Assembly (NCBI GenBank): GCA_000436835.1
Contig: FR889161.1
Location: 184,936 to 248,935, forward strand
Direction: 5' to 3'
DNA length: 64,000 nucleotides
DNA from: Eubacterium sp. CAG:251
GTDB lineage: Bacteria > Bacillota > Clostridia > Oscillospirales > Acutalibacteraceae
Of this stretch, positions 55,745-64,000 are shown piece after piece. The translations under genes were made by a program, and so were the position numbers. The notes under the pieces are model-generated. The model was given only the letters and a program-made list of their open reading frames with translations. It searched no databases and was not told where the DNA came from. Within the stretch, counting starts at the first letter, position 1. Each line of letters starts with the position of its first letter.

Positions 55745-55774
55745 ATTATAGTTGAACAATCATTCAATTGTCAA
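55745..55774 (-). promoter_or_regulatory. Promoter of the HMA-ATPase operon
   Basis: Minus strand TTGACA (55769-55774), 18-bp spacer, TATAAT (55745-55750): perfect hexamers, with an operator-like dyad filling the spacer. Confidence 0.8.
55752..55767. promoter_or_regulatory. ArsR/SmtB-type operator between -35 and -10
   Basis: Minus strand TTGAATGATTGTTCAA, a 16-bp dyad exactly inside the promoter spacer, the classic place for metal-released repression. No arsR or cadC gene is adjacent. Confidence 0.55.
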
Positions 55775-55824
55775 GACTTTTTTTAATATTTTATGATGAT
55801 TTTTACAAAAAGATACAAACATAT

Positions 55825-55855
55825 AAAAACAGCCCTTAGAATAACTAAGAGCTGT
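55825..55855 (-). terminator. Terminator after the GH95 gene
   Basis: Minus strand ACAGCTCTTAG pairs with CTAAGGGCTGT (one G-U), followed by TTTT. Confidence 0.8.
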
Positions 55856-55866
55856 AATAAATAAAA

Positions 55867-58532
55867 TTAAAAAATAATTGTTTTACTTTCCCCTGCCTTA
55901 AAAGTAACGTTTTGAGTTTTACCTTTAGCAGATACATTAAGTGTTTGGTCAATATCTGAGGTAATAACTGCGGATATTTTTTTACCGCCGTTGCTCCATT
56001 TAAGCTCGGTTACAGTAGCACGGTTTCGTGTTTTAATTCCCTTAAGCGTTCCGTTTTCAAAACCTGAGGCAGGAAGTGCCGGAAGAAGTTCAATATCATC
56101 ATCGTGAGAATAAACAAGCGCTTCATTGATAATACCGAGATATCCGATTGCAAAATCGGTGCAATAACAGCTTCCCCGGTCATAGTCGTGATTAGTCATA
56201 AGCGAATCATATCTGATTTTATGATTCATAAGCTTAACAAGCGCATCGCTTAGCGACTCGGAGTCTTTAAGTCTTGCGGCAATCAAGCTGCGATGAACAA
56301 GTGCGTGAGAAGCCTCATTTTCGCTTGTTCTGTTTGCTATTGCCTGCTCGCAGGCTTTCGCAAGCTTATCATTTCCCTGAGTTTCAAACAAAGGCCATAC
56401 TCCGTACAAATGGCTCAAATGGCGATGTTCGTTGTTTTCTTCAAATGCAGTTGTTGCCCATTCCTTAAGAGCGCCGCTTTCGTCATAAAGATACGGCGGA
56501 AGCTTATCCTCAAGCTCTTGCCATTTTGATATATCGGCACTCGGGTCAACATCTTGCATTACTTTTTTAAGCATTTCAAGATTATCACGGCACGCCGAAA
56601 TATCGATTGCACAGTTTGCATCTGACGGGCTGTTATAATTTGAAGGATTATTTTCAGGAGAATAACTCGGCAAAATGCAATACGTTTCGTCAGCATTGAG
56701 GGAGGTCTTACCATTTTCATAATGGATTGAGCCGTCATTAGCCGTATAATATTCAGGTGTCATAAGCTGTGCCCAATAATTTGCACTTTTTTGAAGCAAG
56801 GGGTAAAGTATATCCTCCTCAAGTCGTAAATAACCACGATTTTTAATTTCGGTAATTTGCTCATCCGTCAAATCCTTTTCACTGATTGAAAGAACAGACT
56901 TAAGCTTATCAAGATTAAATTCATCACTAAGAGGAATATTAATATTACCATAAGAAAGTAATGTTTCATAAAGCGGATTAATCATCCAAGAAGTACCTGC
57001 ATTCCAATATCTGAAAGGATAAGGATAGCACGTTTCTGTAATAACAGCCTTGTCACCGTCAGTATTAACAGTGGCTTGAATAGCATCGGTAAATCCGTGA
57101 GTTGCATAAGCATTTTCTTCCCAATCCGGAAGCTGTCGCAAAATAAAATATGCATAGCCTACCGGGGTACTTTCCATATTACTTGTATTCATAGACGAGG
57201 TTTGTAAATTAACATTAGCGTCCATTGTGTATTTACTTCCCCAGCCGGTGTTAAATTCTCCCGTCCACATACCGTAAAGGCGGCTTGTTGAATAACCGCT
57301 GCAGCAAAGATAAGCGTATCTGCCGGCATAATATGTACGCTCGGCAAGAGCTGAATTTATTTCTTTTTTACCCTTTTGTGCTTTTAAAAGCTTTTCGTTA
57401 GAATCAAAATTATCCTTACCAAGCGACAAGGTCACATTATTAAATTGCGGCTGATAAATTGCAAGATGATTTTTAAGCGCCAAATCATAATTAAATCCCG
57501 ATTTATCATTGTACTTTTGAGCTACATTTTTAAGGGTACTTACACAATCGTCAACAAGCTTGAAATCCTTTTGCTTATCAAAAGTATTTATATCGCCCAT
57601 ATCGTAGGTACGCTCACTTACGGTGAGAAGATATACGCTGTCGGCATCGGTAATTTTAACGCCTGCATTTTCACTTGTAAACTGCGACTCATCAATATTT
57701 TTATCAAGAGTAACCCTTTTCTTAGTACCGCCTGATGTAATAATATATGTAACAGTTGCATAGCCGCCGTTTTTAAGTTCGCTCTTTTTATGATTAGGAT
57801 AATGCGAAACAAGTGCGAGATAATCACCCGAATTATCGGCAAGCTTAGTATATTTCATATTTTTTTCATCGCTGTCGCCGAAATTTGCAAGCGTTGAAAG
57901 GTCGTCGTAACTGAGGGTAAGATTAAGTTTTGCACCGTTTGAGGATTTATCAAGCTTTGTCACAACAACATCGTCAGCCATTGAGGTAAACGAGGTACGC
58001 AACCAAGTGCCATTTTTATCATTATAAGTAACACCGACCTGAGAAGTGTTATAATCAGTATATCTGATATAATTTTCAGCACGGCTTTGAGCAATATTAA
58101 TTCTCAACTGACCTCCCGGATGATAACGATAAACATCATCATAGCTTGAATTATCGGTTATATCCTTGCCTTTTACTATGCTTTGCTTAACCGTTTCAAG
58201 CTCATCAAAGGTAACCGGACAGGTACGCTGATTTTCATTCGGCATTATAAAATGCATATTTTGGAAAATAAAAGTATCGCTATATGGGCTTCCGCTTTCA
58301 ATAAAGCCTTGAAGTCCGTTTCCAGAAACCATACCATCTCGCCAAGATTTAGTTTTATTGCGTTTTTTATCCTTTAGCTGTGTATAATCATAAGAAAACG
58401 ATACCTTAGACGTATCGGTAAAAAGCGATTTAATCACACTCTTATCTGCTTTACCGTTTGAGCAGGAAACAAGAGAAAAAGCAAATGAAACAATCAAAAC
58501 GATACATAGTATTTTTTTATATAATTATTCAT
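55867..58532 (-). CDS. Glycoside hydrolase family 95-like lipoprotein, signal peptide split by a frameshift
   Basis: GH95 enzymes are inverting alpha-L-fucosidases or alpha-L-galactosidases. Family marks: an N-terminal beta domain (SWRDGMVSGNGLQG), WGSKYTMDANVNLQ with the NxN pair, PSYSPEN with the probable catalytic Glu, and HRHLSHLYGVWP. The open frame begins at a TTG at 58497 with no ribosome site and a clipped signal peptide. A good GAGGTGA plus ATG lies at 58532 in a second frame; adding one base to the A7 run (58512-58518) would join them as a full lipoprotein signal (MNNYIKKILCIVLIVSF, lipobox LVSC). So the gene is probably intact but shifted at a homopolymer. Divergent AraC-like regulator next door. 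Confidence 0.78.
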
Positions 58533-58580
58533 AAACTACTCACCTCATACAAATTATATCACAAAGGCAAAAGCAAAATA

Positions 58581-58605
58581 CGACATTATCTTTACTTGAA
58601 TGTCG
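58581..58605. promoter_or_regulatory. Dyad shared by the divergent GH95 and AraC promoters
   Basis: CGACAT (58581-58586) and ATGTCG (58600-58605) with a 13-base spacer, sitting over the -35 regions of both genes (GH95 -10 at 58553-58558, araC-like -10 at 58614-58619). Likely site for the neighbouring regulator. Confidence 0.45.
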
Positions 58606-58619
58606 CATTTTGTTATAAT
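58591..58619 (+). promoter_or_regulatory. Promoter of the AraC-like gene
   Basis: TTTACT (58591-58596), 17-bp spacer, TATAAT (58614-58619), then AGAGAGGTGG and the start codon at 58637. Confidence 0.55.
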
Positions 58620-58636
58620 ACAAGAGAGGTGGCATT

Positions 58637-59305
58637 ATGATAAAATTTGAATGGAACGGCGTAGTTTTTTTAATGACGGATTTGGGCGGCGGAAAGCTCG
58701 GACGAAGCATACCTCCTCACGCTCATGCAAAGGGATGTTATGAACTTCACTTTGTAACCGGCGGAAAAGGAATACTAATAACAGATGATAAAGAAATTCA
58801 TCTTAAAAAGGACGACTTTTTCATAACAGGTCCAAATATCGCTCACTCGCAAGACTTTGACAAAAGTAATCCTATTGAGGACGTATTCATTTTAATTCAG
58901 GTGAAAGACGGCTCGCAAAAGAATTATGTATCAAGCGTATTTTTAGAGCATTATTTTTGTTATTTTGAAAAAACTGATAATACGCTTGCAAAAAAACTAT
59001 TAAAAGAATACAAAGAAAAAAAGCCCGATTATGAATACGCTGTTGCCGGATATTTGACAGTAATTTTAACGCAAATAGTCAGGAAAATGCTACCAAAGGA
59101 TTTCAAAAATATTATAGGAAAAGATAATCTTAATGATAAACGCTTTGCGATAATCGAGCAAGCATTTCTATATGAAAAGGACTTAACACTCACTAAACTT
59201 TCAACAATGATAGGCTTGTGTGAACGGCAAACACAAAGACTTTTGAAAAAATATTATAAAAAAAGTTTCAGAGAACTAAAAAAGCTTGATAAAGAAAAAA
59301 CATAA
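58637..59305 (+). CDS. AraC-like regulator with cupin domain and shortened DNA-binding domain
   Basis: Residues 1-110 form a cupin sensor (PPHAHAKGCYELHFVTGG, then DDFFITGPNIAHSQ). The C-terminal region has only the first helix-turn-helix of an AraC domain (LTKLSTMIGLCERQTQRLLKKYY), with the protein ending about 50 residues early, before the second one. AraC regulators normally need both, so DNA binding may be altered or depend on a partner. Its position, divergent from the GH95 gene with a shared dyad, suggests it senses a released sugar. GAGAGGTGG precedes the ATG. Confidence 0.82.
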   Translation: MIKFEWNGVVFLMTDLGGGKLGRSIPPHAHAKGCYELHFVTGGKGILITDDKEIHLKKDDFFITGPNIAHSQDFDKSNPIEDVFILIQVKDGSQKNYVSSVFLEHYFCYFEKTDNTLAKKLLKEYKEKKPDYEYAVAGYLTVILTQIVRKMLPKDFKNIIGKDNLNDKRFAIIEQAFLYEKDLTLTKLSTMIGLCERQTQRLLKKYYKKSFRELKKLDKEKT

Positions 59306-59371
59306 TATGAGCTGAAATCGGCGCAACAAAAAAGCAGACACAAAATCTGCTCGCTACATAAATATAAAATT

Positions 59372-59403
59372 AAAAAAACAAGGGCTACTGAAAAGTAGCC
59401 CTT
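59372..59403 (-). terminator. Terminator of the tRNA-Leu/tRNA-Pro operon
   Basis: AAGGGCTACT-TTTC-AGTAGCCCTT on the minus strand (59380-59403) followed by GTTTTTTT. Confidence 0.9.
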
Positions 59404-59404
59404 T

Positions 59405-59480
59405 TGGTCGGAGTGACAAGACTTGAACTTGCGGCCCCTAGACCCCCAGTCTAGTGCGCTACCAACTGCGCCACACCCCG
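59405..59480 (-). tRNA. tRNA-Pro (anticodon GGG)
   Basis: Folds as a full cloverleaf on the minus strand: acceptor CGGGGTG/CACTCCG with one G-U, anticodon stem CTAGA/TCTAG with loop CTGGGGG, T-arm with GTTCAAG, and an encoded CCA end (59405-59407). A terminator follows. Confidence 0.95.
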
Positions 59481-59486
59481 ATATTA

Positions 59487-59569
59487 TGGTGCGGGTAACA
59501 GGACTTGAACCTGCACGGTTTCCCACAAGATCCTAAATCTTGCGTGTCTGCCAATTCCACCATACCCGC
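59487..59569 (-). tRNA. tRNA-Leu (anticodon TAG)
   Basis: Minus strand: acceptor GCGGGTA/TACCCGC, anticodon stem CAAGA/TCTTG with loop TTTAGGA giving TAG, a long variable arm as expected for a class II tRNA, T-arm GTTCAAG and an encoded CCA. It is six bases before tRNA-Pro, in the same transcript. Confidence 0.95.
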
Positions 59570-59694
59570 ATATTTGACTTTGATATATTAACATACCAAA
59601 AAAATAATTTCAATAGATTTTGTCGTTTTTTTATTTTTTTCATATTATATATTACGGCATAAAAGCCGAATATATGAAAGGAAATAATATAATT

Positions 59695-60303
59695 ATGAGC
59701 TGTAACAACAGAAATCTCAGAAATTTAGATACGAATATTTATTCTTCTTCAAACGGTTGCTGTGACACCGATTATGAAGTTAAAATGGTAGAGCGCTTGA
59801 TACCCTGCTATGTTTATCCTCCACGTCCTATGCCGCCGTTTGAGCCAATACCGCAGCCTCCTCATCCACCTGTTCCTCCATTTTTGACACCGACTGCTGC
59901 TTATGCTCTGTTTTATAACAATTCGGCAACAGGCGCAACCTACGCTGCCGGAGAAAACATTGCTTATCAGTCAACTCTTTATAATACTGCCACGGCAGAT
60001 ATTGTCAATAACAACGGACTTATCACACTTTCAGGCGGCACAACAGGCAAAGCATATCTTGTAAATTATCAGGTAACAGGCGAAACGGCTAATGATGCAA
60101 CATTGGCGCTTGCAATTAACGGCACAGTTGATTCAAACAGCGAAATTGTTCCAAACAGTGCAACAGGAACCTCAAACGGCAGTTATATTGTAAACGTTCC
60201 TGCAAACTCAACCTCTACAGTTGCTTTAAGGGTTGTATCAGGCATGGTTACTACCGCCTCACCTACTGTCGGTTCGTATTTATCTGTAATAAGAATAGCT
60301 TAA
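59695..60303 (+). CDS. Proline-rich surface or spore-coat protein with BclA-like C-terminus
   Basis: About 202 residues in three parts: a Cys- and Asn-containing N-terminus (NGCCDTDYEVK), a proline-rich stretch (YPPRPMPPF, then IPQPPHPPVPPF) and a Ser/Thr/Ala-rich beta domain (AYALFYNNSATGATYAAGEN and later GKAYLVNYQVTGET). The last part resembles the jelly-roll C-terminus of BclA-like spore filament proteins; there is no signal peptide, as expected for a coat or exosporium protein made in the mother cell. This is inference. The start at 59695 follows AAAGGA at a long spacing; ATG at 59674 is an alternative. Confidence 0.6.
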   Translation: MSCNNRNLRNLDTNIYSSSNGCCDTDYEVKMVERLIPCYVYPPRPMPPFEPIPQPPHPPVPPFLTPTAAYALFYNNSATGATYAAGENIAYQSTLYNTATADIVNNNGLITLSGGTTGKAYLVNYQVTGETANDATLALAINGTVDSNSEIVPNSATGTSNGSYIVNVPANSTSTVALRVVSGMVTTASPTVGSYLSVIRIA

Positions 60304-60312
60304 ACCTATTCG

Positions 60313-60331
60313 GGTATGGTCATACCATACC
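60313..60331 (+). terminator. Hairpin after the proline-rich protein gene
   Basis: Perfect GGTATGGT-CAT-ACCATACC stem without a T-run; it may pause or protect the transcript end rather than terminate well. Confidence 0.4.
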
Positions 60332-60399
60332 TTACATAAACAGTATTGACAATTAATTAACAATATGATATTTTAAGATTAAATAAGGAGGGACAAGCT

Positions 60400-60912
60400 A
60401 TGTTTTTTACCGCTAATGACAGCATTAAGCTTAATATGAGCCGTGACGACGCAATTAAGCTTTTTGAAAAAACGTTTTACGATATGCATAAGGCAGGATA
60501 TACGCTGTCCACGAGAATAATACATACAGATTATAACGGAAAAAAATTCACCGGCTTCATAGACAACAGCGGCAAATATATCGCACGGTATATCGGCAAT
60601 GTTGAAAACGACAGATATTACCGCTCAGCCCCGCTAAGTGAAGTTAGCTTTGACGGTAATGATAAAAGTTCAACTGTTAATATAAATGTAAAATCAAAAT
60701 TTAATGCTTTTTATTTTGCATTAAGCCTTTTACTATTGATTGTTGCAGTTATTCTTTTAATCGTTATGTTCAACACCACGCTAAAAATTCCTTTTATATC
60801 CATAACCGCCGTTGCGGTTGTAATGAACTGCGTAGTTTTAGGAATAAGTAAGAAAAGCGTTGACGACGTATTAAGTGAATTTTATTATATTTTTAAATAT
60901 AACAATAACTAA
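60400..60912 (+). CDS. Small membrane protein, unknown function
   Basis: A 170-residue protein with a soluble N-terminal half (SRDDAIKLFEKTFYDMHKAG, YIARYIGNVEND) and two adjacent membrane segments near residues 103-150, with a short cytoplasmic tail. Strong AAGGAGGGA site before the ATG. I do not recognise the family. A bidirectional terminator follows, so it is probably monocistronic. Confidence 0.7.
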   Translation: MFFTANDSIKLNMSRDDAIKLFEKTFYDMHKAGYTLSTRIIHTDYNGKKFTGFIDNSGKYIARYIGNVENDRYYRSAPLSEVSFDGNDKSSTVNINVKSKFNAFYFALSLLLLIVAVILLIVMFNTTLKIPFISITAVAVVMNCVVLGISKKSVDDVLSEFYYIFKYNNN

Positions 60913-60913
60913 G

Positions 60914-60952
60914 AAATCCCGCAAGACAGATTAAACTGCCATTGCGGGATTT
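60914..60952. terminator. Bidirectional terminator
   Basis: AAATCCCGCAA/TTGCGGGATTT (60914-60924 and 60942-60952) with A-rich and T-rich flanks, between convergent genes. Confidence 0.88.
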
Positions 60953-60955
60953 TTA

Positions 60956-62494
60956 TCATTTATTCTTAATTTGCTTATATCGAGCATAGCTTATAGGTTC
61001 AACTCTCACACTTTGGTCAATATCGTAAAAGTCTTTATATCTTGTTTCCCACATACCGTACCACCTGAAAAGCCTTGGGGTTGTGCCTTCGGTGTAATAT
61101 TCAAGGTATGCCGGATAATGAGGAAGATAGACTGTTTTGTTGCCGGATTCAATCTGAGCGCTCACAAAAGAATTTCGTTCATTTTCAAATGCCTTTACCT
61201 GAGTGTATTTAACAGTATAAAATACAGAACCTATTGCCACACCGATAATAACTAAAGCGTATACCGTCTTTTTCACCTTTTCGTTGTTGACATAATTTTG
61301 CATAATAAATTTCATCAACTCGCATGAATAAAGCATAAACATAACATAAGGCGGATAAAAACAACGGCCTGTTACGGGAGAAACGACAAGAAGCGGAACA
61401 ATGAGTACGCTCTCTGCCAAAATCGGCATTACCGCTTTAAACGCTCTGTCTTTATCTTCATATGCAGCAAGCGGAACAACTATCAAGCTGATAATAAAAA
61501 TCGTTGCTAAAATACATCTGATAACAGTCACTGCGGGAGATGTAAATGTTCCTATGGGAAAGCGAACATATTCTTTAATAAGAACAAACACTGTATATGC
61601 AAAATCAAAAATCACGCAAGAAAACAAAAAGCGTTTTTTGCCCTTATTTAATTCAAACTGCTTTGATATATCAAGCACAATTGTAAAAAGCATAATGCTT
61701 ATAAGAATATTAATTAAAGCATTGCTTTCAACCGAACGTGTGCAAACTCTGTCAATACTCTTAATAAGCCAAGAAAAAAAGCTTTCATTTTCCCCTGCCA
61801 CGCTTCTATAGCTGTCATTACCTGATGAAATAATACCGTAGGCTGAATTTGAAAACATTATTGCCGCACCGCAAATATTTCCCAAGAAATTAAACACGTG
61901 AACTCTAAAAAACGTTTTAAACTTGATGTAAGAATAAACAATTACACCTATTGACACAACAACATTCATTATAGTTACGTGTTCCATAAACAGGTTACCG
62001 CACAAGCCTATAACAAACGAAACAGGAATAAGCCATTTTTTATATTTCGGAATATCCTTATCAAATATGTTTTTCACAACAACAAGATAAAGCAATGTCA
62101 AAGCAATCGGCGGAATATAATTAGCAAGACCGGAAGCCCAAGCCATCGTCTGCCTCAATATATTTGTCGGCATTATAACAAGAAGGAATAATACAAAAAG
62201 GAAATAAAACAGCTTGCCGTCACCAATATATTTATAAATTAAATAAATAACAGAAAACGAAACGACAGCCATTCCGATTGTTTTTATAAAATTAGATTTA
62301 GTCAAAAGTAAAATGAGCAAGTTTCCAAGATATCTGCCGTTATATCCTCTAAAATGTGATGCAAGCCTTTGCGCACCGACAGAAGCGCCCCAAGCCCAAT
62401 CATCACTGCAAAACGGAATTGTTGACATTATGTAAACAAAGCCGAAAAATGCAAATAAAATAACTATTAAATTAATCCATTTTTTCTTCGTCAT
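60956..62494 (-). CDS. Polytopic membrane protein, DUF6056/GT-C-like
   Basis: A 512-residue protein with about eleven membrane segments. After the first segment there is a conserved-looking acidic loop SDDWAWGASVGAQRL and NGRYLGNLLILLL, the layout of lipid-linked-sugar glycosyltransferases (GT-C) and of DUF6056; a large extracytoplasmic C-terminal part follows (FENERNSFVSAQ to the end). Function is unknown; the neighbouring GH18-like lipoprotein suggests an envelope glycan locus. AGAGAGG precedes the ATG. Confidence 0.7.
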   Translation of the reverse strand: MTKKKWINLIVILFAFFGFVYIMSTIPFCSDDWAWGASVGAQRLASHFRGYNGRYLGNLLILLLTKSNFIKTIGMAVVSFSVIYLIYKYIGDGKLFYFLFVLFLLVIMPTNILRQTMAWASGLANYIPPIALTLLYLVVVKNIFDKDIPKYKKWLIPVSFVIGLCGNLFMEHVTIMNVVVSIGVIVYSYIKFKTFFRVHVFNFLGNICGAAIMFSNSAYGIISSGNDSYRSVAGENESFFSWLIKSIDRVCTRSVESNALINILISIMLFTIVLDISKQFELNKGKKRFLFSCVIFDFAYTVFVLIKEYVRFPIGTFTSPAVTVIRCILATIFIISLIVVPLAAYEDKDRAFKAVMPILAESVLIVPLLVVSPVTGRCFYPPYVMFMLYSCELMKFIMQNYVNNEKVKKTVYALVIIGVAIGSVFYTVKYTQVKAFENERNSFVSAQIESGNKTVYLPHYPAYLEYYTEGTTPRLFRWYGMWETRYKDFYDIDQSVRVEPISYARYKQIKNK

Positions 62495-62574
62495 AATTTA
62501 ACCTCTCTTATATCCGAGATAGTATAATATCACAAACAATCTAAAAAATAAATAGTAAAATAGTAAAGATTTAG

Positions 62575-62616
62575 TAAAAAACAGCTCAAAAAAGGAAATT
62601 TGCTTTTCGAGCTGTT
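62575..62616 (-). terminator. Terminator after the GH18-like gene
   Basis: Minus strand AACAGCTC pairs with GAGCTGTT around a 21-base loop and is followed by TTTTT. Confidence 0.65.
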
Positions 62617-62623
62617 AAATGTA

Positions 62624-63955
62624 CTAATTTTTTCTATCGTTTATGCTTTGATTAATTGCGGTGAAAAGCGACATATCCTTGTGGTTTAAATCATCGCTAC
62701 CGTATCTAAACACCATAACACCACCGAGTTCATAATCAATTGCAAGCGAAGTTTTATCATAAACAAGTCCATACGAATTGAAATAAGCTTGTTTACCGTC
62801 AATCTCTGCCTTATTTGAATATTTGCCCAATATCTTTGCGTAATCTCCGTAATTATACCAATATTCACCCTTGTCTGCAGGTCTGCCGTAAAAAGGAATA
62901 CCGAGATCAAGTACCTTGCTGTCAAATCCCGCATTGATAAATTTCTCAATTCCTTTTTGAGCACAATCAAAAGATGAATGGTCACCGTAATCATCGAAAA
63001 GGTCATATTCCATCATTTCAACCATATCAACACATTGCATAGCCTCTTTAGAAATACCGATATCCCAATCGCTCATTGCAAGACCTATTTTTTTGCCGCC
63101 AATTTCTGAATCGAGGTTGACAAGAAAATTGCTGAAGGCTTTCCAATACTTTGCCTTAATAGGATATTCATAATCAAAAAAAACGCCGTTAAAATTGTAG
63201 TCGTTTAGCAAATCGTTAATTTGTGTAGCAAGTGTATCGTTTTCAAAAGCCTTGGTATGCTTTTGAGCTTTATTTTCCATTTGAGATTTCCAATCGCTTA
63301 TTCCTTCGTCTGCATCGGGTCCTAAAATATTGACATAGATATTTACATTTCTGTCGCCTATAACGCTTTTTAAATTCTTAAGCGCAGTTTTCATCATTTT
63401 TTTGCCTGAATAATTCTCACTGTCATTAAATTGAAGTTCACCGTCAGAGTTAAAATTAACGCATGAGAAAAGAATTACATCAGTAATTGTGTCAAATGTA
63501 TATGATTTCAAATCATCAATATTTTGAATTTTATCTGCAAGAATATATGCAGTTACCCTAAAATCACTGTCAGGCTCATTATCGTTTTCGTAAACAGCAA
63601 TTGACTCAACATTTTCCTTGCCATTGTCAAGCTTTAATTTTAAAGAAGTAGTTTGAGTTGGAGAAAATGAGCAATATTTATATGTACTGTTATTTTCCTG
63701 TTCATAAATAATATTATCGCCGTTATATATCTTAAGCGGTGACGATACTGCTTTTTTCAACTTAACAGCAACATTATTAACAGCGTGTTTATCAAAAGAA
63801 ACAACAGCTGTATTATCATCTTTCCATTCAATCGTTGTTTCCTCAATCAGACCATCAATATGAGCGCTTAACTGACGATCCTGAGTACCCTGCGCACTGC
63901 AAGCACACAAGAAAACAAAAATAAATGTAAGCAATACAGATAATATTTTTTTCAT
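62624..63955 (-). CDS. GH18-like (chitinase/spore cortex-lytic type) lipoprotein
   Basis: A 443-residue secreted protein with lipobox LCAC near residue 19. An N-terminal beta domain (about 30-125) precedes a GH18 TIM barrel whose active strand reads NGVFFDYEYP: the DxE pair is kept, though the first Asp residues of the usual DGxDxDWE are replaced. GIPFYGRP and the late GGVMVFRYG strand (Trp changed to Arg-Tyr region) support the family. It may act on GlcNAc-containing wall or host glycans. Its start overlaps the stop of an upstream gene (ATGA). AAAGGGGAT precedes the ATG. Confidence 0.82.
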   Translation of the reverse strand: MKKILSVLLTFIFVFLCACSAQGTQDRQLSAHIDGLIEETTIEWKDDNTAVVSFDKHAVNNVAVKLKKAVSSPLKIYNGDNIIYEQENNSTYKYCSFSPTQTTSLKLKLDNGKENVESIAVYENDNEPDSDFRVTAYILADKIQNIDDLKSYTFDTITDVILFSCVNFNSDGELQFNDSENYSGKKMMKTALKNLKSVIGDRNVNIYVNILGPDADEGISDWKSQMENKAQKHTKAFENDTLATQINDLLNDYNFNGVFFDYEYPIKAKYWKAFSNFLVNLDSEIGGKKIGLAMSDWDIGISKEAMQCVDMVEMMEYDLFDDYGDHSSFDCAQKGIEKFINAGFDSKVLDLGIPFYGRPADKGEYWYNYGDYAKILGKYSNKAEIDGKQAYFNSYGLVYDKTSLAIDYELGGVMVFRYGSDDLNHKDMSLFTAINQSINDRKN

Positions 63956-64000
63956 TTTTTATCCCCTTTTTCTTTAGGTACGGCGACAGCAAGAGTTGCC
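63952..64000 (-). CDS. 3' end of an upstream gene, partial
   Basis: On the minus strand the frame ATLAVAVPKEKGDKK reaches a TGA that overlaps the GH18-like start as ATGA, a usual sign of operon coupling. Only 15 codons are in the window, so the product is unknown. Confidence 0.45.
   Translation of the reverse strand, partial: ATLAVAVPKEKGDKK

Noticed and set aside
59254..59526. 90-residue minus-strand frame over the tRNA genes
   Set aside because: It is the translation of tRNA-Pro and tRNA-Leu sequence; the two clear cloverleaves explain it.

Overview
The window looks like chromosome from a low-G+C, Gram-positive, spore-forming anaerobe of the class Clostridia, most likely a gut Oscillospirales/Ruminococcaceae-type bacterium. 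Reasons: strongly A+T-rich codons with AGGAGG/AGGTG-type ribosome sites and TTG starts; a GerW (YtfJ)-ScpAB-DacF cluster typical of endospore formers; lysine-rich fibronectin-type surface proteins; many intracellular plant-glycan hydrolases; FeoAB and an iron-dependent alcohol dehydrogenase. The species call is inference. I see no CRISPR array, rRNA, phage or insertion sequence.

Layout. 1-800: end of glycogen phosphorylase with a histone-like tail, then a hairpin-rich spacer. 1041-4370: vitamin B6 salvage island (kinase, ECF S component, radical SAM protein, divergent MocR regulator that has lost its PLP lysine). 4500-8204: small membrane protein, GH127 arabinosidase and a MATE exporter. 8227-13142: CorA, an AraC-GyrI-GNAT triple fusion, GH25 lysozyme, alcohol dehydrogenase. 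13286-19629: FeoA-FeoB, a phosphoesterase and two more MATE exporters, one with a long hairpin leader. 19739-24326: AlkD-like protein, degenerate PTS permease, frameshifted RadC, DUF6171, GH51 arabinofuranosidase. 24453-27794: aminopeptidase P family, pyrophosphatase, fumarase.

27859-33332 is the most system-like accessory region: a two-domain class II aldolase, a glutamate-semialdehyde-aminomutase-like PLP enzyme, a TetR regulator and an FGGY sugar kinase, with consensus promoters and a candidate shared operator. It looks like a catabolic pathway for an unidentified (possibly amino-) sugar or polyol.

33395-43906 (all minus) is conserved housekeeping: RluB-type pseudouridine synthase, DacF, GerW, DUF2953, ScpB, ScpA, a site-2 protease, PrmC, DUF1385, then a PhoR/PhoP-like two-component system with an FG-GAP lipoprotein, preceded by four 11-bp-phased TTACA repeats. 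44086-50007: DUF2804, UvrA, UvrB. 50203-53476: Upp, UraA and a secreted CAP/SCP-like protein sharing its C-terminal module with the GH25 lysozyme. 53572-55774: a Cd/Zn-type P-ATPase with its HMA domain encoded separately and ArsR-type operators but no ArsR gene nearby. 55867-59305: a GH95 lipoprotein, frameshifted in its signal peptide, and a divergent short AraC regulator. 59405-59569: tRNA-Pro and tRNA-Leu. 59695-64000: a proline-rich probable spore or surface protein, two membrane proteins and a GH18-type lipoprotein.

The arabinosidases (GH127, GH51), GH95 enzyme, FGGY/aldolase cassette and glycogen phosphorylase together suggest a plant- and host-glycan fermenter. The damaged reading frames (radC, GH95) both lie at homopolymers, so they may be sequencing errors, mutations or slippage sites.
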